The notes under the pieces were generated by a model. It made no database searches. It saw only the letters and a program-made list of their open reading frames with translations, and had not been told where the DNA came from. This document shows positions 49,293 to 58,171 of a stretch of DNA of 64,000 nucleotides, in pieces; position 1 is the first letter of the stretch; every line of letters starts with the position of its first letter. The DNA comes from an uncultured Eubacteriales bacterium (GTDB taxonomy: Bacteria; Bacillota; Clostridia; Peptostreptococcales; Anaerovoracaceae): NCBI GenBank assembly GCA_902773665.1, contig CACYFF010000005.1:62001-126000 (forward strand), written 5' to 3'. The translations under genes and the position numbers were made by a program.

Positions 49293-51128
49293 TTATTCCG
49301 CAGGTTCTTCGGTCTGACCGTTCAGGATATCCATGAATTCTTCGCCGGTGATCGTTTCCTTTTCGTAAAGGTGATGCGCGATCTTATCCAGGGAAGCCTT
49401 GTTTTCGGTCAGGATGGTCTTGGCCTTTTCGTACTGCTTCTGCACCAGATCCACGACCATCTTGTCGATCTTAGCCTGGGTCTCGGGGGAGCAGGCCAGG
49501 GTGGTGTCGCCGCCCAGGTACTGGTTGGTGACGGTCTCCATGGCCACCATGCCGAATTCGCCCATGCCGTAACGGGTGATCATGGCCCGGGCCAGCTTGG
49601 TAGCCTGTTCAATATCGTTGGAAGCGCCGGTCGTAATGGACCCGAAGATGAGTTCCTCCGCAGCTCGGCCGCCGGTGAGGGTAGCGATCTTGTTCTCCAG
49701 CTCTTCCTTGCTCATCAGATAGTGCTCGCCCTCGTCCACCTGCATGGTGTAGCCCAGGGCGCCGGAGGTTCTCGGGATGATGGTGATCTTCTGCACCGGA
49801 GCGGAATGGGTCTGCATGGCTGCCACCAGCGCGTGACCCACTTCGTGATAAGCCACGATGCTCTTTTCCTTGTCGGAGAGGATGGCGTTCTTCTTCTGGT
49901 AGCCGGCAATGACCGTCTCGATGCTTTCCTCGAAATCTCTCTGGCTGGCCATCTTGCGGCCGTCGCGGACAGCCCGCAGCGCCGCTTCGTTTACGATGTT
50001 GGCAAGCTCTGCACCGGAAGCGCCAGAGGCCATGCGGGCGATCTTGCCGTAGTCGATATTGGGTTCGGTCTTCACCTTCTTGGCGTGGACCTTCAGAATG
50101 GCTTCTCTGCCCTTGAGGTCGGGCAGTTCCACGGGCACGCGGCGATCGAATCTGCCCGGTCTGGTGAGGGCCGGATCCAGGGATTCGGGCCGGTTGGTGG
50201 CCGCCAGGATGATGACCCCGGTATTGCCTTCGAAGCCGTCCATCTCGGTGAGCAGCTGGTTTAACGTCTGCTCTCTTTCGTCGTTGCCGCCGATGTTGCC
50301 GCCGTTTCTCTTCTGGCCGATGGCATCGATCTCGTCGATAAAGACGATACAGGGGGCCTTTTCTTTGGCCTGCTTAAACAGGTCGCGCACCTTGGATGCG
50401 CCCATACCGACGAACATCTCCACGAATTCGGAGCCGCTCATGGAGAAGAACGGCACGTTGGCTTCGCCTGCCACGGCCTTTGCCAGCATGGTCTTACCGG
50501 TTCCCGGAGGACCCACCAGCAGCACGCCCTTGGGCATGGAAGCGCCGATCTCGGAATACTTGGAAGGGTTCCCCAGGTAATCCACGATCTCCTTCAGGTT
50601 TTCTTCGGCTTCATCCACGCCCTCCACGTCGGAGAAGTGGATGCCATCGGAAGATTTTACGTAGATCTTCGCGTTGCTCTTGCCCAGATTGAACATCATG
50701 GAACCGGGGCCGCCGGCCTTGTCCATCATCTTTCTGGACAGGTACTGGCCGAGGAAGATAAAGATGAAGATCGGCAGGATCCAGGTGAGCAGAAAACTGG
50801 TGAAGGGCGACGCCTGTTCCACGATCTGGCTCGTAAACTCCGCGCCGGATTCGTGCAGGCGCTGCACCAGCCCCGGATCGTCCATGATGCCGGTGCGGTA
50901 GATCTGCGGGGGATCCGCCTTGTCCGTAAACAGGATCATGTTGGAGCGGACTTCCACCTCTCCGATCTGTTTTTTCTCCGTCATGGTCATGAAGGTGCCG
51001 TAGTCCACCTCCTGGATCTGCTGTTTTGCCAGGGACGGCAGTACCAGAGTGTTGAACACCAGCATCAGGATCAGCATGACGATATAGAAGACCAGCATGG
51101 GTCTTCTCGGTTGTTTGACTTCGTTCAT
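49293..51128 (-). CDS. ftsH: ATP-dependent zinc metalloprotease FtsH
   Basis: The 611-residue membrane protease degrades misfolded and regulatory proteins. It has two N-terminal helices (~12-30 and ~110-128) around an outer loop, Walker A GPPGTGKT (206-213), Walker [12 protein letters not shown], the second region of homology (RPGRFDRR), and the zinc motif HEVGH (428-432). The start ATG at 51128 follows AAAGGAG; the in-frame extension to 51203 would cross the promoter. A CIRCE box overlaps the promoter, so HrcA heat-shock control is likely. Confidence 0.96.
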   Translation of the reverse strand: MNEVKQPRRPMLVFYIVMLILMLVFNTLVLPSLAKQQIQEVDYGTFMTMTEKKQIGEVEVRSNMILFTDKADPPQIYRTGIMDDPGLVQRLHESGAEFTSQIVEQASPFTSFLLTWILPIFIFIFLGQYLSRKMMDKAGGPGSMMFNLGKSNAKIYVKSSDGIHFSDVEGVDEAEENLKEIVDYLGNPSKYSEIGASMPKGVLLVGPPGTGKTMLAKAVAGEANVPFFSMSGSEFVEMFVGMGASKVRDLFKQAKEKAPCIVFIDEIDAIGQKRNGGNIGGNDEREQTLNQLLTEMDGFEGNTGVIILAATNRPESLDPALTRPGRFDRRVPVELPDLKGREAILKVHAKKVKTEPNIDYGKIARMASGASGAELANIVNEAALRAVRDGRKMASQRDFEESIETVIAGYQKKNAILSDKEKSIVAYHEVGHALVAAMQTHSAPVQKITIIPRTSGALGYTMQVDEGEHYLMSKEELENKIATLTGGRAAEELIFGSITTGASNDIEQATKLARAMITRYGMGEFGMVAMETVTNQYLGGDTTLACSPETQAKIDKMVVDLVQKQYEKAKTILTENKASLDKIAHHLYEKETITGEEFMDILNGQTEEPAE

Positions 51129-51174
51129 ATTGTCTCCTTTATATAAAAAGTGGATCGTCTTAAATACCAACGGT

Positions 51175-51203
51175 ATTATGGCACAGGTTTTAGCACTCGT
51201 CAA
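51175..51203 (-). promoter_or_regulatory. Promoter of ftsH
   Basis: On the minus strand TTGACG (51203-51198) and CATAAT (51180-51175) are 17 bases apart; the -35 box lies inside the CIRCE palindrome. Confidence 0.85.
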
Positions 51204-51216
51204 CAGAGAGTGCTAA
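51190..51216. promoter_or_regulatory. CIRCE element (HrcA operator)
   Basis: TTAGCACTC-N9-GAGTGCTAA is a perfect match to the CIRCE consensus, including the 9-base spacer. It overlaps the -35 box of ftsH and lies about 18 bases from the -35 region of the divergent gene. Confidence 0.95.
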
Positions 51217-51233
51217 AGTTCCGCACATTGCCC

Positions 51234-51261
51234 TTGGTCTGCCCCGTATCTATGCTATAAT
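51234..51261 (+). promoter_or_regulatory. Probable promoter of the membrane protein gene at 51294
   Basis: TTGGTC (51234-51239) and TATAAT (51256-51261) are 16 bases apart, 32 bases before the chosen ATG. Confidence 0.6.
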
Positions 51262-51293
51262 GGAACGGAGGGGTGACCCCCGGAAAGGTTGGA

Positions 51294-51770
51294 ATGATGA
51301 ATAAAAAGGAAGCGAAAACGAAAAAAGACCGCAGCATACGGCCTGCTCTGACAGGGGTCATCTGTTTTGCGCTGATCGCGATCATCGCCATCTCCATCCC
51401 CCTGTACCGGCACCGGCAGTACGTAAAATTCACCTCGGAGCTCTCCAGTCTGACGACCCGCGCCGGCGGCAAGGGCGCCGTCACCTGCGAGATGGACGGA
51501 GGAACCTGCAGCGTTTCCCCCGATGCCGCCTACGAGATCTACGCCAAACTCATCTTTTCCGAGCTGAAGAAGCATACAAAGCCGGATCCGGTACTGGCAG
51601 AGAGCGGGCTGCGCCTCACCTACGGACTGCTGGACGGGGAACTCACCCTGGCGCCTGCGGAGTATCAGGGCGAGGAAGCGCTCTACGTGGAATTCCATAG
51701 CCAGGACATGGATTATACCTATCTTGCGCCCCACCTGCGGTATAAGGATTTTGAAATGCTGGCAAGATAG
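51294..51770 (+). CDS. Small single-helix membrane-anchored protein, function unknown
   Basis: The 158-residue protein has a basic N-terminus (MMNKKEAKTKKDRSIRPALT), one hydrophobic helix (GVICFALIAIIAISIPLY) and an outer domain of about 115 residues (VTCEMDGGTCSVSPDAAYEI near its start). There is no lipobox. I recognise no family. The ATG at 51294 is used because GGAAAGG lies upstream; the GTG at 51273 has no ribosome site. It is divergent from ftsH and shares the CIRCE region. Confidence 0.65.
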   Translation: MMNKKEAKTKKDRSIRPALTGVICFALIAIIAISIPLYRHRQYVKFTSELSSLTTRAGGKGAVTCEMDGGTCSVSPDAAYEIYAKLIFSELKKHTKPDPVLAESGLRLTYGLLDGELTLAPAEYQGEEALYVEFHSQDMDYTYLAPHLRYKDFEMLAR

Positions 51771-51821
51771 GCATCGTAGCCGTATACGAATTGTGAGCGA
51801 AGCACTGTGGAGATTTAGGCG

Positions 51822-52232
51822 ATGGAACTGGACGGTTTGGAAAGGTGGCACTTTGAGCTTACGGAAAAAGCCTGCAACGAATTGCTGGATCTGGTCCTGC
51901 AAGGCAAAAAGCGGGCAACCTCGAGCAGCCTGGCAAGCTTCCGGGCCGAAGGCACGGCAGTACCGAAAGAGGGAGAACTGAGCGTGATCACAGACTGGGA
52001 CGGACATCCCTGCTGTGTCATACGGACAACAAAGGTCCGGGTGATCCCATACAAGGATATCCCCTTTGGCCTGGCACGCCTCGAAGGAGAAGACGATACC
52101 CTCGCCTCGTGGCGGAAGAATCACGAAGCCTTTTTTCGGGAAGAAGGAAAGTCCTTGGGGTATTCGTTTTCTGAGAACATGGAGGTCGTCTTCGAAGAGT
52201 TTGAAGTTGTAGAAACGATAGAACCCAAATAA
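51822..52232 (+). CDS. ASCH domain protein
   Basis: The 136-residue protein is an ASCH-type RNA-binding-like domain: LVLQGKKRATSSSLASFRAE, EGELSVITDWDGHPCCVIRT, and IPFGLARLEGEDDTLASWRKN. Related proteins bind RNA or hydrolyse modified nucleosides such as N4-acetylcytidine. The start codon at 51822 has only a weak ribosome site. It is followed by a strong terminator. Confidence 0.85.
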   Translation: MELDGLERWHFELTEKACNELLDLVLQGKKRATSSSLASFRAEGTAVPKEGELSVITDWDGHPCCVIRTTKVRVIPYKDIPFGLARLEGEDDTLASWRKNHEAFFREEGKSLGYSFSENMEVVFEEFEVVETIEPK

Positions 52233-52277
52233 AAGGATCGATCCGCTGCGCACTGCGCAAGGATCGATCCTTTTTTA
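52232..52277. terminator. Bidirectional terminator between convergent ASCH and MFS genes
   Basis: AAAAGGATCGATCC and GGATCGATCCTTTT form the stem around a GC-rich loop, with T-runs on both strands. Confidence 0.9.
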
Positions 52278-53522
52278 ATCCTGCGTATTGTAGACCTTGG
52301 AGATCTCCGTCCGGTTGCCGCCGATAAAGATGAGGGCGGCCGCCAGGCACACGAGGTTGACGGACATAAAGAGAATGCGCAGCGGCACCTTCAGGGAGAG
52401 CACGCCGGACACGAGCTGGCCCGTCAGCATACCGATCATGCTGAGGGTGTTGAAGGCGCCGTTAAAGCGGCCTTTCTTTTCATCCGGCACGTAGCGCTGC
52501 GTCGCGGAGATGCGGATATTGTAGGATGTGACCCCAAGGATCCCCACCAGGGTGCAGCAGACCGCCATGACCGGGACCGGCAGGAACAGATAGGCCGCGC
52601 TGAGCGCGTTGATCGCCACATAAACGAACAGTGCGATGTCGTACTTTTTCTCCACGGGCATGCGGTGACGGTAGTGGTACAGACCGCCCAGCGCCCTTGC
52701 GGCGGAGCCGCAGCCCCAGACCAGCATGTAGAGATACTCGCCGTTGGCGAAGGTGCCTTTGAAATATGGGAGGGTCACCGTCTGGCCGACGCCATCGTTC
52801 ATGGACGAAAACAGGAAATAGATGGCCACCGCCAGCAGCCCCTTTTCGGAGCGCAGATAGGACATGCCTTCCTTAAAATCGTCGAGAAAGCGCTTCAGGC
52901 CGGCCTTCGCTTCTTCCCCTGCGCTCTCCGCGGCGCGTTTGGCAATGTAGGCCTCCTCGTGGCGGATCTGCCGTTCGAAGGTGGCTGCGATCGTATAGCT
53001 GACGACGTTGAATGCGAACAGCGGCACGATGCCCACGGCGTTGTAGGCGAAGGTCGCGACAGGGATGATGGCCAAGGTGAGGGTCTGCAGGGTGCTGGCT
53101 ACGCTGTAGGCCTTGGAATAGTTGCCGGGCGTGATCAGGAGCGGGTAGAAACTCTCGTAAGCCACCTGGTAAATGCTCCCGATGACCCCCAGAGCGAAAG
53201 TCCCGGCCGCCAGGATGGGAAAGCTGAGCCCGCCGTAATGCAGGATGAGCGCAAAGACGCCGTACAGCACCGCCGTGATGTAGTCCAACATGTAGATCGT
53301 GCGCTTGCGGGAAAAGCGGTCCAGGAAAGGTCCTGCCACCAGAGGCATCACGACGTAGGGCACGAAATACGCGATGTTATAGAGCGCGAAATAGAACGTG
53401 GAGCCGGTATAGTCCAGCACAAGCAATGACATGGCAAAACCGGCCATCTGGCCTCCCAGCATGGAGACCACACTGCCCAACGTAATGATCGTAAAATCTC
53501 TTGTCCAAAGCTTGTTTTCCAT
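52275..53522 (-). CDS. Major facilitator superfamily transporter
   Basis: The 415-residue protein has about 12 helices in two halves with a charged central loop (~185-210). The MFS motif A equivalent lies in GPFLDRFSRKRTIYMLDYIT after helix 2. It resembles the drug/enterobactin exporter-like group of MFS proteins (MFS_3). It should export a drug or metabolite; the substrate is unknown. It appears monocistronic. Confidence 0.87.
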   Translation of the reverse strand: MENKLWTRDFTIITLGSVVSMLGGQMAGFAMSLLVLDYTGSTFYFALYNIAYFVPYVVMPLVAGPFLDRFSRKRTIYMLDYITAVLYGVFALILHYGGLSFPILAAGTFALGVIGSIYQVAYESFYPLLITPGNYSKAYSVASTLQTLTLAIIPVATFAYNAVGIVPLFAFNVVSYTIAATFERQIRHEEAYIAKRAAESAGEEAKAGLKRFLDDFKEGMSYLRSEKGLLAVAIYFLFSSMNDGVGQTVTLPYFKGTFANGEYLYMLVWGCGSAARALGGLYHYRHRMPVEKKYDIALFVYVAINALSAAYLFLPVPVMAVCCTLVGILGVTSYNIRISATQRYVPDEKKGRFNGAFNTLSMIGMLTGQLVSGVLSLKVPLRILFMSVNLVCLAAALIFIGGNRTEISKVYNTQD

Positions 53523-53569
53523 ACGGCGCCATTATCCCATAGAAGTGTATGCCTGGCAAGTCATAACAA

Positions 53570-53602
53570 AAGAGCACAGGAGGACCGCCCTCCCGTGCTC
53601 TT
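53570..53602 (-). terminator. Terminator after the rhodanese gene
   Basis: AAGAGCAC-A-GGAGG and CCTCC-C-GTGCTCTT form the stem, followed on the minus strand by TTTTG. It lies 21 bases after the rhodanese stop. Confidence 0.75.
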
Positions 53603-53622
53603 GCTTTATTCAAGAAAAAACC

Positions 53623-53958
53623 TTACCACGCCGAAGACTTCTCTACCGGGCCCTTGTAGGCGTTGAACGCGCCGATGTTATGCACGTCCGTGTAGCCGAG
53701 CTTCGTAAAGCCCGTGCAGGCCCGCTTGCTGCGGCCGCCCACCAGGCAGTAGACGAACAGAGGCGTGGACTTGTCCGGGAATTGTTCCTGCACCGTCATG
53801 AACTGGCGCAGCGGAATGTTGACGGCACCGGGCACGTGACCCTGGGCAAATTCATCCGGCTCACGCACGTCGATCAGCACGGCGCCTTTCGCCTTCCGGA
53901 ACTCTTCCAGTCCTTCGTTGATATCGGGTATGCCCGCCATTGCACTGAAAATGCTCAT
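53623..53958 (-). CDS. Rhodanese-like domain protein
   Basis: The 111-residue single-domain protein has AVLIDVREPDEFAQGHVPGA (~27-46) and the active-site loop C71-L-V-G-G-R-S, which would carry a persulfide. There is no signal peptide, so it is cytoplasmic sulfur transfer or redox chemistry. It follows the M23 peptidase gene by 3 bases. Confidence 0.93.
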   Translation of the reverse strand: MSIFSAMAGIPDINEGLEEFRKAKGAVLIDVREPDEFAQGHVPGAVNIPLRQFMTVQEQFPDKSTPLFVYCLVGGRSKRACTGFTKLGYTDVHNIGAFNAYKGPVEKSSAW

Positions 53959-53961
53959 GGA

Positions 53962-55275
53962 TCAGTTTCCTTCCTTTTCTTCTCCGTAGATATCGCTCGT
54001 GCCGTCGATCAGGGGCCAGGGGGAAACGCTCTGGTCGCCGATGCGCACCTCAAAGTGCAGGTGCGGACCGGTGGAATAGCCGGTGGAGCCCACGAGGCCT
54101 ATAATGTCGCCCTGCTCCACCATGTCGCCTTCCGCGCAGTCGATCTCGCTCAGATGCATGTAGATCGTCTTCAGGCCTGCGCCGTGTTCGATCACGACGG
54201 TGTTGCCCGTCATGATGACGAAGTCCGCAAACACCACCTGACCGCGGTTGGAGGCCGGAACCGGCGTGCCTTCCGCGGCCGCGATGTCGATGCCCTGATG
54301 GCGGCTCGCCGTCGTTGACCCGTTGATATACCGGTAGAGCCCAAACGACGAGGTGATCGTCCCTTCCACGGGCTGGATGAACCTTCCGTCCCAGAGCTTC
54401 TCCCAGACGATGTAGCGCTCCTCCGCCAGCACGCCCAGCTTTTCCTTATAGTCCTGCGAAGCACCGGGCACGTTCATGGTGGAATCGATGGTCTCCTGGG
54501 GCATGTCGAAGTACTCGACTTCGAAGCCTGCCGGCGTAATGACCACATGGCCTGTCACGTCCTTCGCACCGGTATGCACGATAATATCCTTCGCAGAAGC
54601 CGCCTGGTTGTACCCGATGGGTACGTAGGCCTCGTAGCAGTTCTCTCCCATGGGGATGAACGCGCACAGCCCCAGTTCGGATTCGATGGTGGGGGCGTCC
54701 GTTTCGAAGCCCATGTCAGCGGTCACGCGGATGATGTCGCCCTGGACCGCCCGGTCGGTGCTGAAGCGCACCACCGGCTGCACGTCGATCGTAAAGTTGA
54801 ACTGGTAGTTGAAATCCGCCGCGTCGTAGGTCTCGTCCTCGTCGTAGTGCAGGGAGACTGTCAGGGAATAGTCGCCGTTGCGGGTGAATTCGAAGTCCTG
54901 CCATTCGGCCAGATCGCCCTCTGCCACCACGGGATTGACGGAATCGAAGGGCCGGATGAGTTCGAACGTGCAACTATCCGCATCCGCGGGGACGTCCAGC
55001 GTCAGCTGTTTCTTCGCCACCTTGCCCACGTCCGCGTAGTTTGCAGACACGATGGGGCTCTCCTTCGCGATGGGAATGCGGTCCGCCAGCCAGTCGGGTT
55101 CGCGCAGCAGACGCGTATGGAATCCGCCGGTCGCCGCCTGCGCCTCGACCCCTTCCAGGGAGATGACGGGCACGTCAAACGTGCGGGCGGGCAGCAGCAC
55201 GTAATAAGCGGCTGCAGCTCCTGCCAGCAGGATGAGGATCATAACGATGACGCCGAAAGCTTTTACTTTTTTCAT
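53962..55275 (-). CDS. M23 family metallopeptidase (LytM domain), membrane-anchored
   Basis: The 437-residue protein has an N-terminal membrane anchor (VIVMILILLAGAAAAYYVLL), a beta-rich middle part and a C-terminal LytM domain. The zinc motifs are H-x3-D in SRHQGIDIA (about residue 329) and HLHF near residue 408. It probably cuts or remodels peptidoglycan cross-bridges outside the cell. It follows the M20 amidohydrolase gene by 15 bases. Confidence 0.9.
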   Translation of the reverse strand: MKKVKAFGVIVMILILLAGAAAAYYVLLPARTFDVPVISLEGVEAQAATGGFHTRLLREPDWLADRIPIAKESPIVSANYADVGKVAKKQLTLDVPADADSCTFELIRPFDSVNPVVAEGDLAEWQDFEFTRNGDYSLTVSLHYDEDETYDAADFNYQFNFTIDVQPVVRFSTDRAVQGDIIRVTADMGFETDAPTIESELGLCAFIPMGENCYEAYVPIGYNQAASAKDIIVHTGAKDVTGHVVITPAGFEVEYFDMPQETIDSTMNVPGASQDYKEKLGVLAEERYIVWEKLWDGRFIQPVEGTITSSFGLYRYINGSTTASRHQGIDIAAAEGTPVPASNRGQVVFADFVIMTGNTVVIEHGAGLKTIYMHLSEIDCAEGDMVEQGDIIGLVGSTGYSTGPHLHFEVRIGDQSVSPWPLIDGTSDIYGEEKEGN

Positions 55276-55290
55276 GGTCTCTCAGAATGC

Positions 55291-56454
55291 TTAAAATCCA
55301 AGATATCTGCGGATAAGCGTGCACTGCATCTCGACGGCCTTCGGCAGCACGGTTTCTGGCGCGTTGAACCGGCAGTTGTGATGCTCGTAGTCTGTTCCTT
55401 TTTCGTGGTCGGCGATGCCCATGAAGAAGAACACGCCGGGGACGACCTTCAGGAACTCTGCGAAGTCCTCGCCGATCATGGTGGCGCAGCCGTCGTCGAT
55501 ATGGCCGGGTCCCATGACCTCGTCCGCCACGTCGATGACCATCTTCGTCATCTCAGGATCGTTGTCCAGCAGGCTGTTGCCGCACTTGTACTCAAGATCG
55601 TAGGTGCAGCGGTACGTCTTGCACACGCCGTCGATCAGTTCGCGGATGCGCTCGCGCACCTGCGCGTCGTCGTTATGCAGGCAGCGGATGGAGCCTTCCA
55701 TTAAGCAGTCGTCGGGCACGACGATGTTGAATTCGCCGGCCTGCAGCTTGCCCACCGTAACGGTCGTGGGCTTCTTGGCATCCATCTCCAGGGTGTGGAA
55801 GGTCTGGAACGCCTGCAGCACGTGCATCGCGCAGTCGATGGGGTTGATGCAGGAATGGGGGGAACCGCCGTGGCCGCCCTTGCCGTGGATCGTCAGTTTG
55901 AAGTACCAGCTGGAAGCCATCAGCGCGCCAGGCACGATGCCGATCCAGCCTTCCTTCGTGTAGCTCCAGACGTGCATGCCCATGATGGCATCCGGCCGGG
56001 GATCATCCAGCGCACCGGCGTCGATCATGTCCTGGGCGCCGGCATCTTCCTCGTTCGTCTGGAACAGGAACACGATAGTACCGGGGATCTCTTCGCGGTG
56101 GTTCGCCATCAGCCGCGCGGTCGTCAGCAGGCAGGCCATGTGGTTATCGTGGCCGCAGGCGTGCATGACGCCGGGGTTCTCGGAAGCGAACGGCAGACCC
56201 GTCTCTTCCTGGACGGGCAGCGCGTCGATGTCGGAACGCATGCAGAGAGTCTTGCCCGGTTTTCCGCCCTTCAGCACGCCGATGACGCCTGTCGGCAGGC
56301 ATCTGCGCACCTCCATGCCCAGAGACTTCAGCTCGTCTTCGATCTTCTGCGCCGTGCGGAATTCCTGCGCGCCCACTTCAGGATGCGCGTGGAAATCGCG
56401 GCGGAGCGCGATCAGGTTCGGGGTAAGTTCTGCGATCTCTTTTCTCAGGTCCAT
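55291..56454 (-). CDS. M20 family amidohydrolase (M20D, hippurate hydrolase-like)
   Basis: The 387-residue enzyme has RRDFHAHPEVGAQEFRT, LCMRSDIDALPVQEETGLPF, and HACGHDNHMACLLTTARL with the metal ligands and conserved cysteine. FLFQTNEEDAGAQDMI supplies the catalytic Glu pair region, with N in place of the usual P/A. It should remove acyl groups from N-acyl amino acids or split dipeptides. The ATG at 56454 follows GGAGGAAC; the longer frame lacks a site. Confidence 0.9.
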   Translation of the reverse strand: MDLRKEIAELTPNLIALRRDFHAHPEVGAQEFRTAQKIEDELKSLGMEVRRCLPTGVIGVLKGGKPGKTLCMRSDIDALPVQEETGLPFASENPGVMHACGHDNHMACLLTTARLMANHREEIPGTIVFLFQTNEEDAGAQDMIDAGALDDPRPDAIMGMHVWSYTKEGWIGIVPGALMASSWYFKLTIHGKGGHGGSPHSCINPIDCAMHVLQAFQTFHTLEMDAKKPTTVTVGKLQAGEFNIVVPDDCLMEGSIRCLHNDDAQVRERIRELIDGVCKTYRCTYDLEYKCGNSLLDNDPEMTKMVIDVADEVMGPGHIDDGCATMIGEDFAEFLKVVPGVFFFMGIADHEKGTDYEHHNCRFNAPETVLPKAVEMQCTLIRRYLGF

Positions 56455-56470
56455 TCTGGTTCCTCCGTGG

Positions 56471-56501
56471 TAAAAATGTGACCCGCCCATGGGCGGGTCA
56501 C
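56471..56501 (-). terminator. Terminator after the C26 hydrolase gene
   Basis: GTGACCCGCCC-AT-GGGCGGGTCAC is an 11-bp perfect stem followed on the minus strand by ATTTTTA. It would separate the C26 gene from the downstream M20 gene. Confidence 0.8.
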
Positions 56502-56521
56502 GCAAAAATGGTACGCGGTCG

Positions 56522-57292
56522 TTATTTGCGGGCAGCGTCTACCAGCGCTCTGTAGATCGCCTGATGCTCCTCGAACTGGGGCATCCATTCAGGGTGCCAC
56601 TGAACGCCGAGAACGAAACGGTCGCCTTCGAGCTCGATGACTTCGGGCATGTCGTAGGGCAGACCCTTGGCGGTATCCTTTACGCAGCCCGTGATCTTCA
56701 GGCCCTTGCCGACGTGGTCGGGCAGGACGTTCTGATGATGATAGGAGTTGGTGTACAGGCAGGGCTTGCCGACGATCTTTTCGATCTTGGAGCCCGGTGC
56801 GAATTCGACCTTATGAGCCAGATCGTACAGAGGAACGTTCGGGCCGGTGCTGTGCCAGAAGCCGTTTCTCTTGTTGTCCTGCTCCAGCTTGCCGCCGTAA
56901 GCGACGTTGAGCATCTGCATGCCGCGGCAGATGCCGAGTACGGGCAGGTCGGTCTCGTCGAGGACATAGCGCAGGAGAGCAATCTCCTGGGTGTCGCGGA
57001 CGATGTTGACCGCATTGGACTCCTTGATGATATCTTCGCCGTAGAGCCAGGGACCTACGTCGTCGCCGCCGGTGACGAGCAGACCATCCAGGGTGTTAAC
57101 GAATTCCTTGATGTTCTCCTGATCCAGATAGAAGGGCATCAGGACGGGAAGACCGCCGGCCTTCTCCACGGAATTTGCGTATTCATCCGCGCCGGTCGTC
57201 CAAGGGGAACGGGAAAAGCCCACGTTATCAAATTCAGATCCGGTAACGGACATGAAATGATTCATGGTCACGCCAATAACAGGTTTTTTCAT
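56522..57292 (-). CDS. Gamma-glutamyl-gamma-aminobutyrate hydrolase family protein (peptidase C26)
   Basis: The 256-residue class I glutamine amidotransferase-like protein has LLVTGGDDVGPWLYGE (~72-86), the nucleophile C122 in VLGICRGMQMLNVAYGG and the catalytic His in GVQWHPEW. It resembles PuuD, which splits gamma-glutamyl-GABA, but could act on other gamma-glutamyl compounds. It is a single-gene unit; the 153-base region upstream shows a weak minus-strand TGCAAA-17-TATAGT promoter. Confidence 0.9.
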   Translation of the reverse strand: MKKPVIGVTMNHFMSVTGSEFDNVGFSRSPWTTGADEYANSVEKAGGLPVLMPFYLDQENIKEFVNTLDGLLVTGGDDVGPWLYGEDIIKESNAVNIVRDTQEIALLRYVLDETDLPVLGICRGMQMLNVAYGGKLEQDNKRNGFWHSTGPNVPLYDLAHKVEFAPGSKIEKIVGKPCLYTNSYHHQNVLPDHVGKGLKITGCVKDTAKGLPYDMPEVIELEGDRFVLGVQWHPEWMPQFEEHQAIYRALVDAARK

Positions 57293-57445
57293 TCTTTCCT
57301 CCTTCAGGTTATGCTAAACATACTTCACTGTTGAGCACACACTTATTGCTACGCTAACTATACCATACTTTACAGTTATTTTGCACTTATATTTCTGTTG
57401 TAAGAAAACTGACGCAGCCCCTTCAAATTGTGGTATCATCTAGCC

Positions 57446-58165
57446 ATGAAGACCATACAGGAAAGGATGCGCGGATTCCACGACAACGCGGGAGAACTGC
57501 ACAAGGATGTGGATGAACGCATCAGAAAAGTCAATAGAAAAAGACTGAAAAAAACGGTCGTAGCCCTCACTATGACGGCTGCGGTCCTCGTGGGCAGTCT
57601 GTTCTCCGGGCCCGATGACATCACCGGAGGAAACATGCAGCAGATCCTGGAGCCCACACCGGTCGTCATGGATATCGATTCCTTCGACGCGGAGGTGCAG
57701 GACGAGGAACCGGCCCCGGAGGAGGCAAAGAAGAACGGCATAAAAGCCAGGCTGCGGGCGGCCATCTTAACCATGCCCAAATGGCTGCGCTACGTGGTCG
57801 TGCTGCCTCTCTGGGCTTTGGGCTACGCCCTTCTTCTGCTGGGCAGTTTTCTGCAGCAGACGGTGCTGGCGCCCTTTGCGGGGGTCATCGTTTCGGCCCT
57901 CATCGGCATCGCCGCCATGATCGGGCTGTTTGCCGTGACCGCCAAGATGCTCTTCCCTGACATGCCATGGAGAAAGATCTTCAGCAAGGGCAACCTGATC
58001 GCCCTGATCGTGACCGGCGCAGCGCTGGCAGCGGCGGATGTTATCGTGCCCCGCTACTACAGCGGCTATCCCTACGTGGCAGCGGCCGTCAAGCTCGCCG
58101 CCGCTCTGGTGGTCATCAACATCCTTTTGGCAAGACTCAAATCGTTCGCAGAAAAATTCGCTTAA
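57446..58165 (+). CDS. Membrane protein of unknown function, possibly leaderless mRNA
   Basis: The 239-residue protein has a charged N-terminus, one hydrophobic segment (~34-52), an acidic linker rich in E, D and P, and four further helices toward the C-terminus. I recognise no family. The ATG at 57446 has no ribosome site; instead TATCAT, a -10-like hexamer, ends 7 bases before it, so the mRNA may start at or near the ATG. A TTG at 57428 is equally without a site. It is followed after 6 bases by the EamA gene. Confidence 0.65.
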   Translation: MKTIQERMRGFHDNAGELHKDVDERIRKVNRKRLKKTVVALTMTAAVLVGSLFSGPDDITGGNMQQILEPTPVVMDIDSFDAEVQDEEPAPEEAKKNGIKARLRAAILTMPKWLRYVVVLPLWALGYALLLLGSFLQQTVLAPFAGVIVSALIGIAAMIGLFAVTAKMLFPDMPWRKIFSKGNLIALIVTGAALAAADVIVPRYYSGYPYVAAAVKLAAALVVINILLARLKSFAEKFA

Positions 58166-58171
58166 TTTTTT

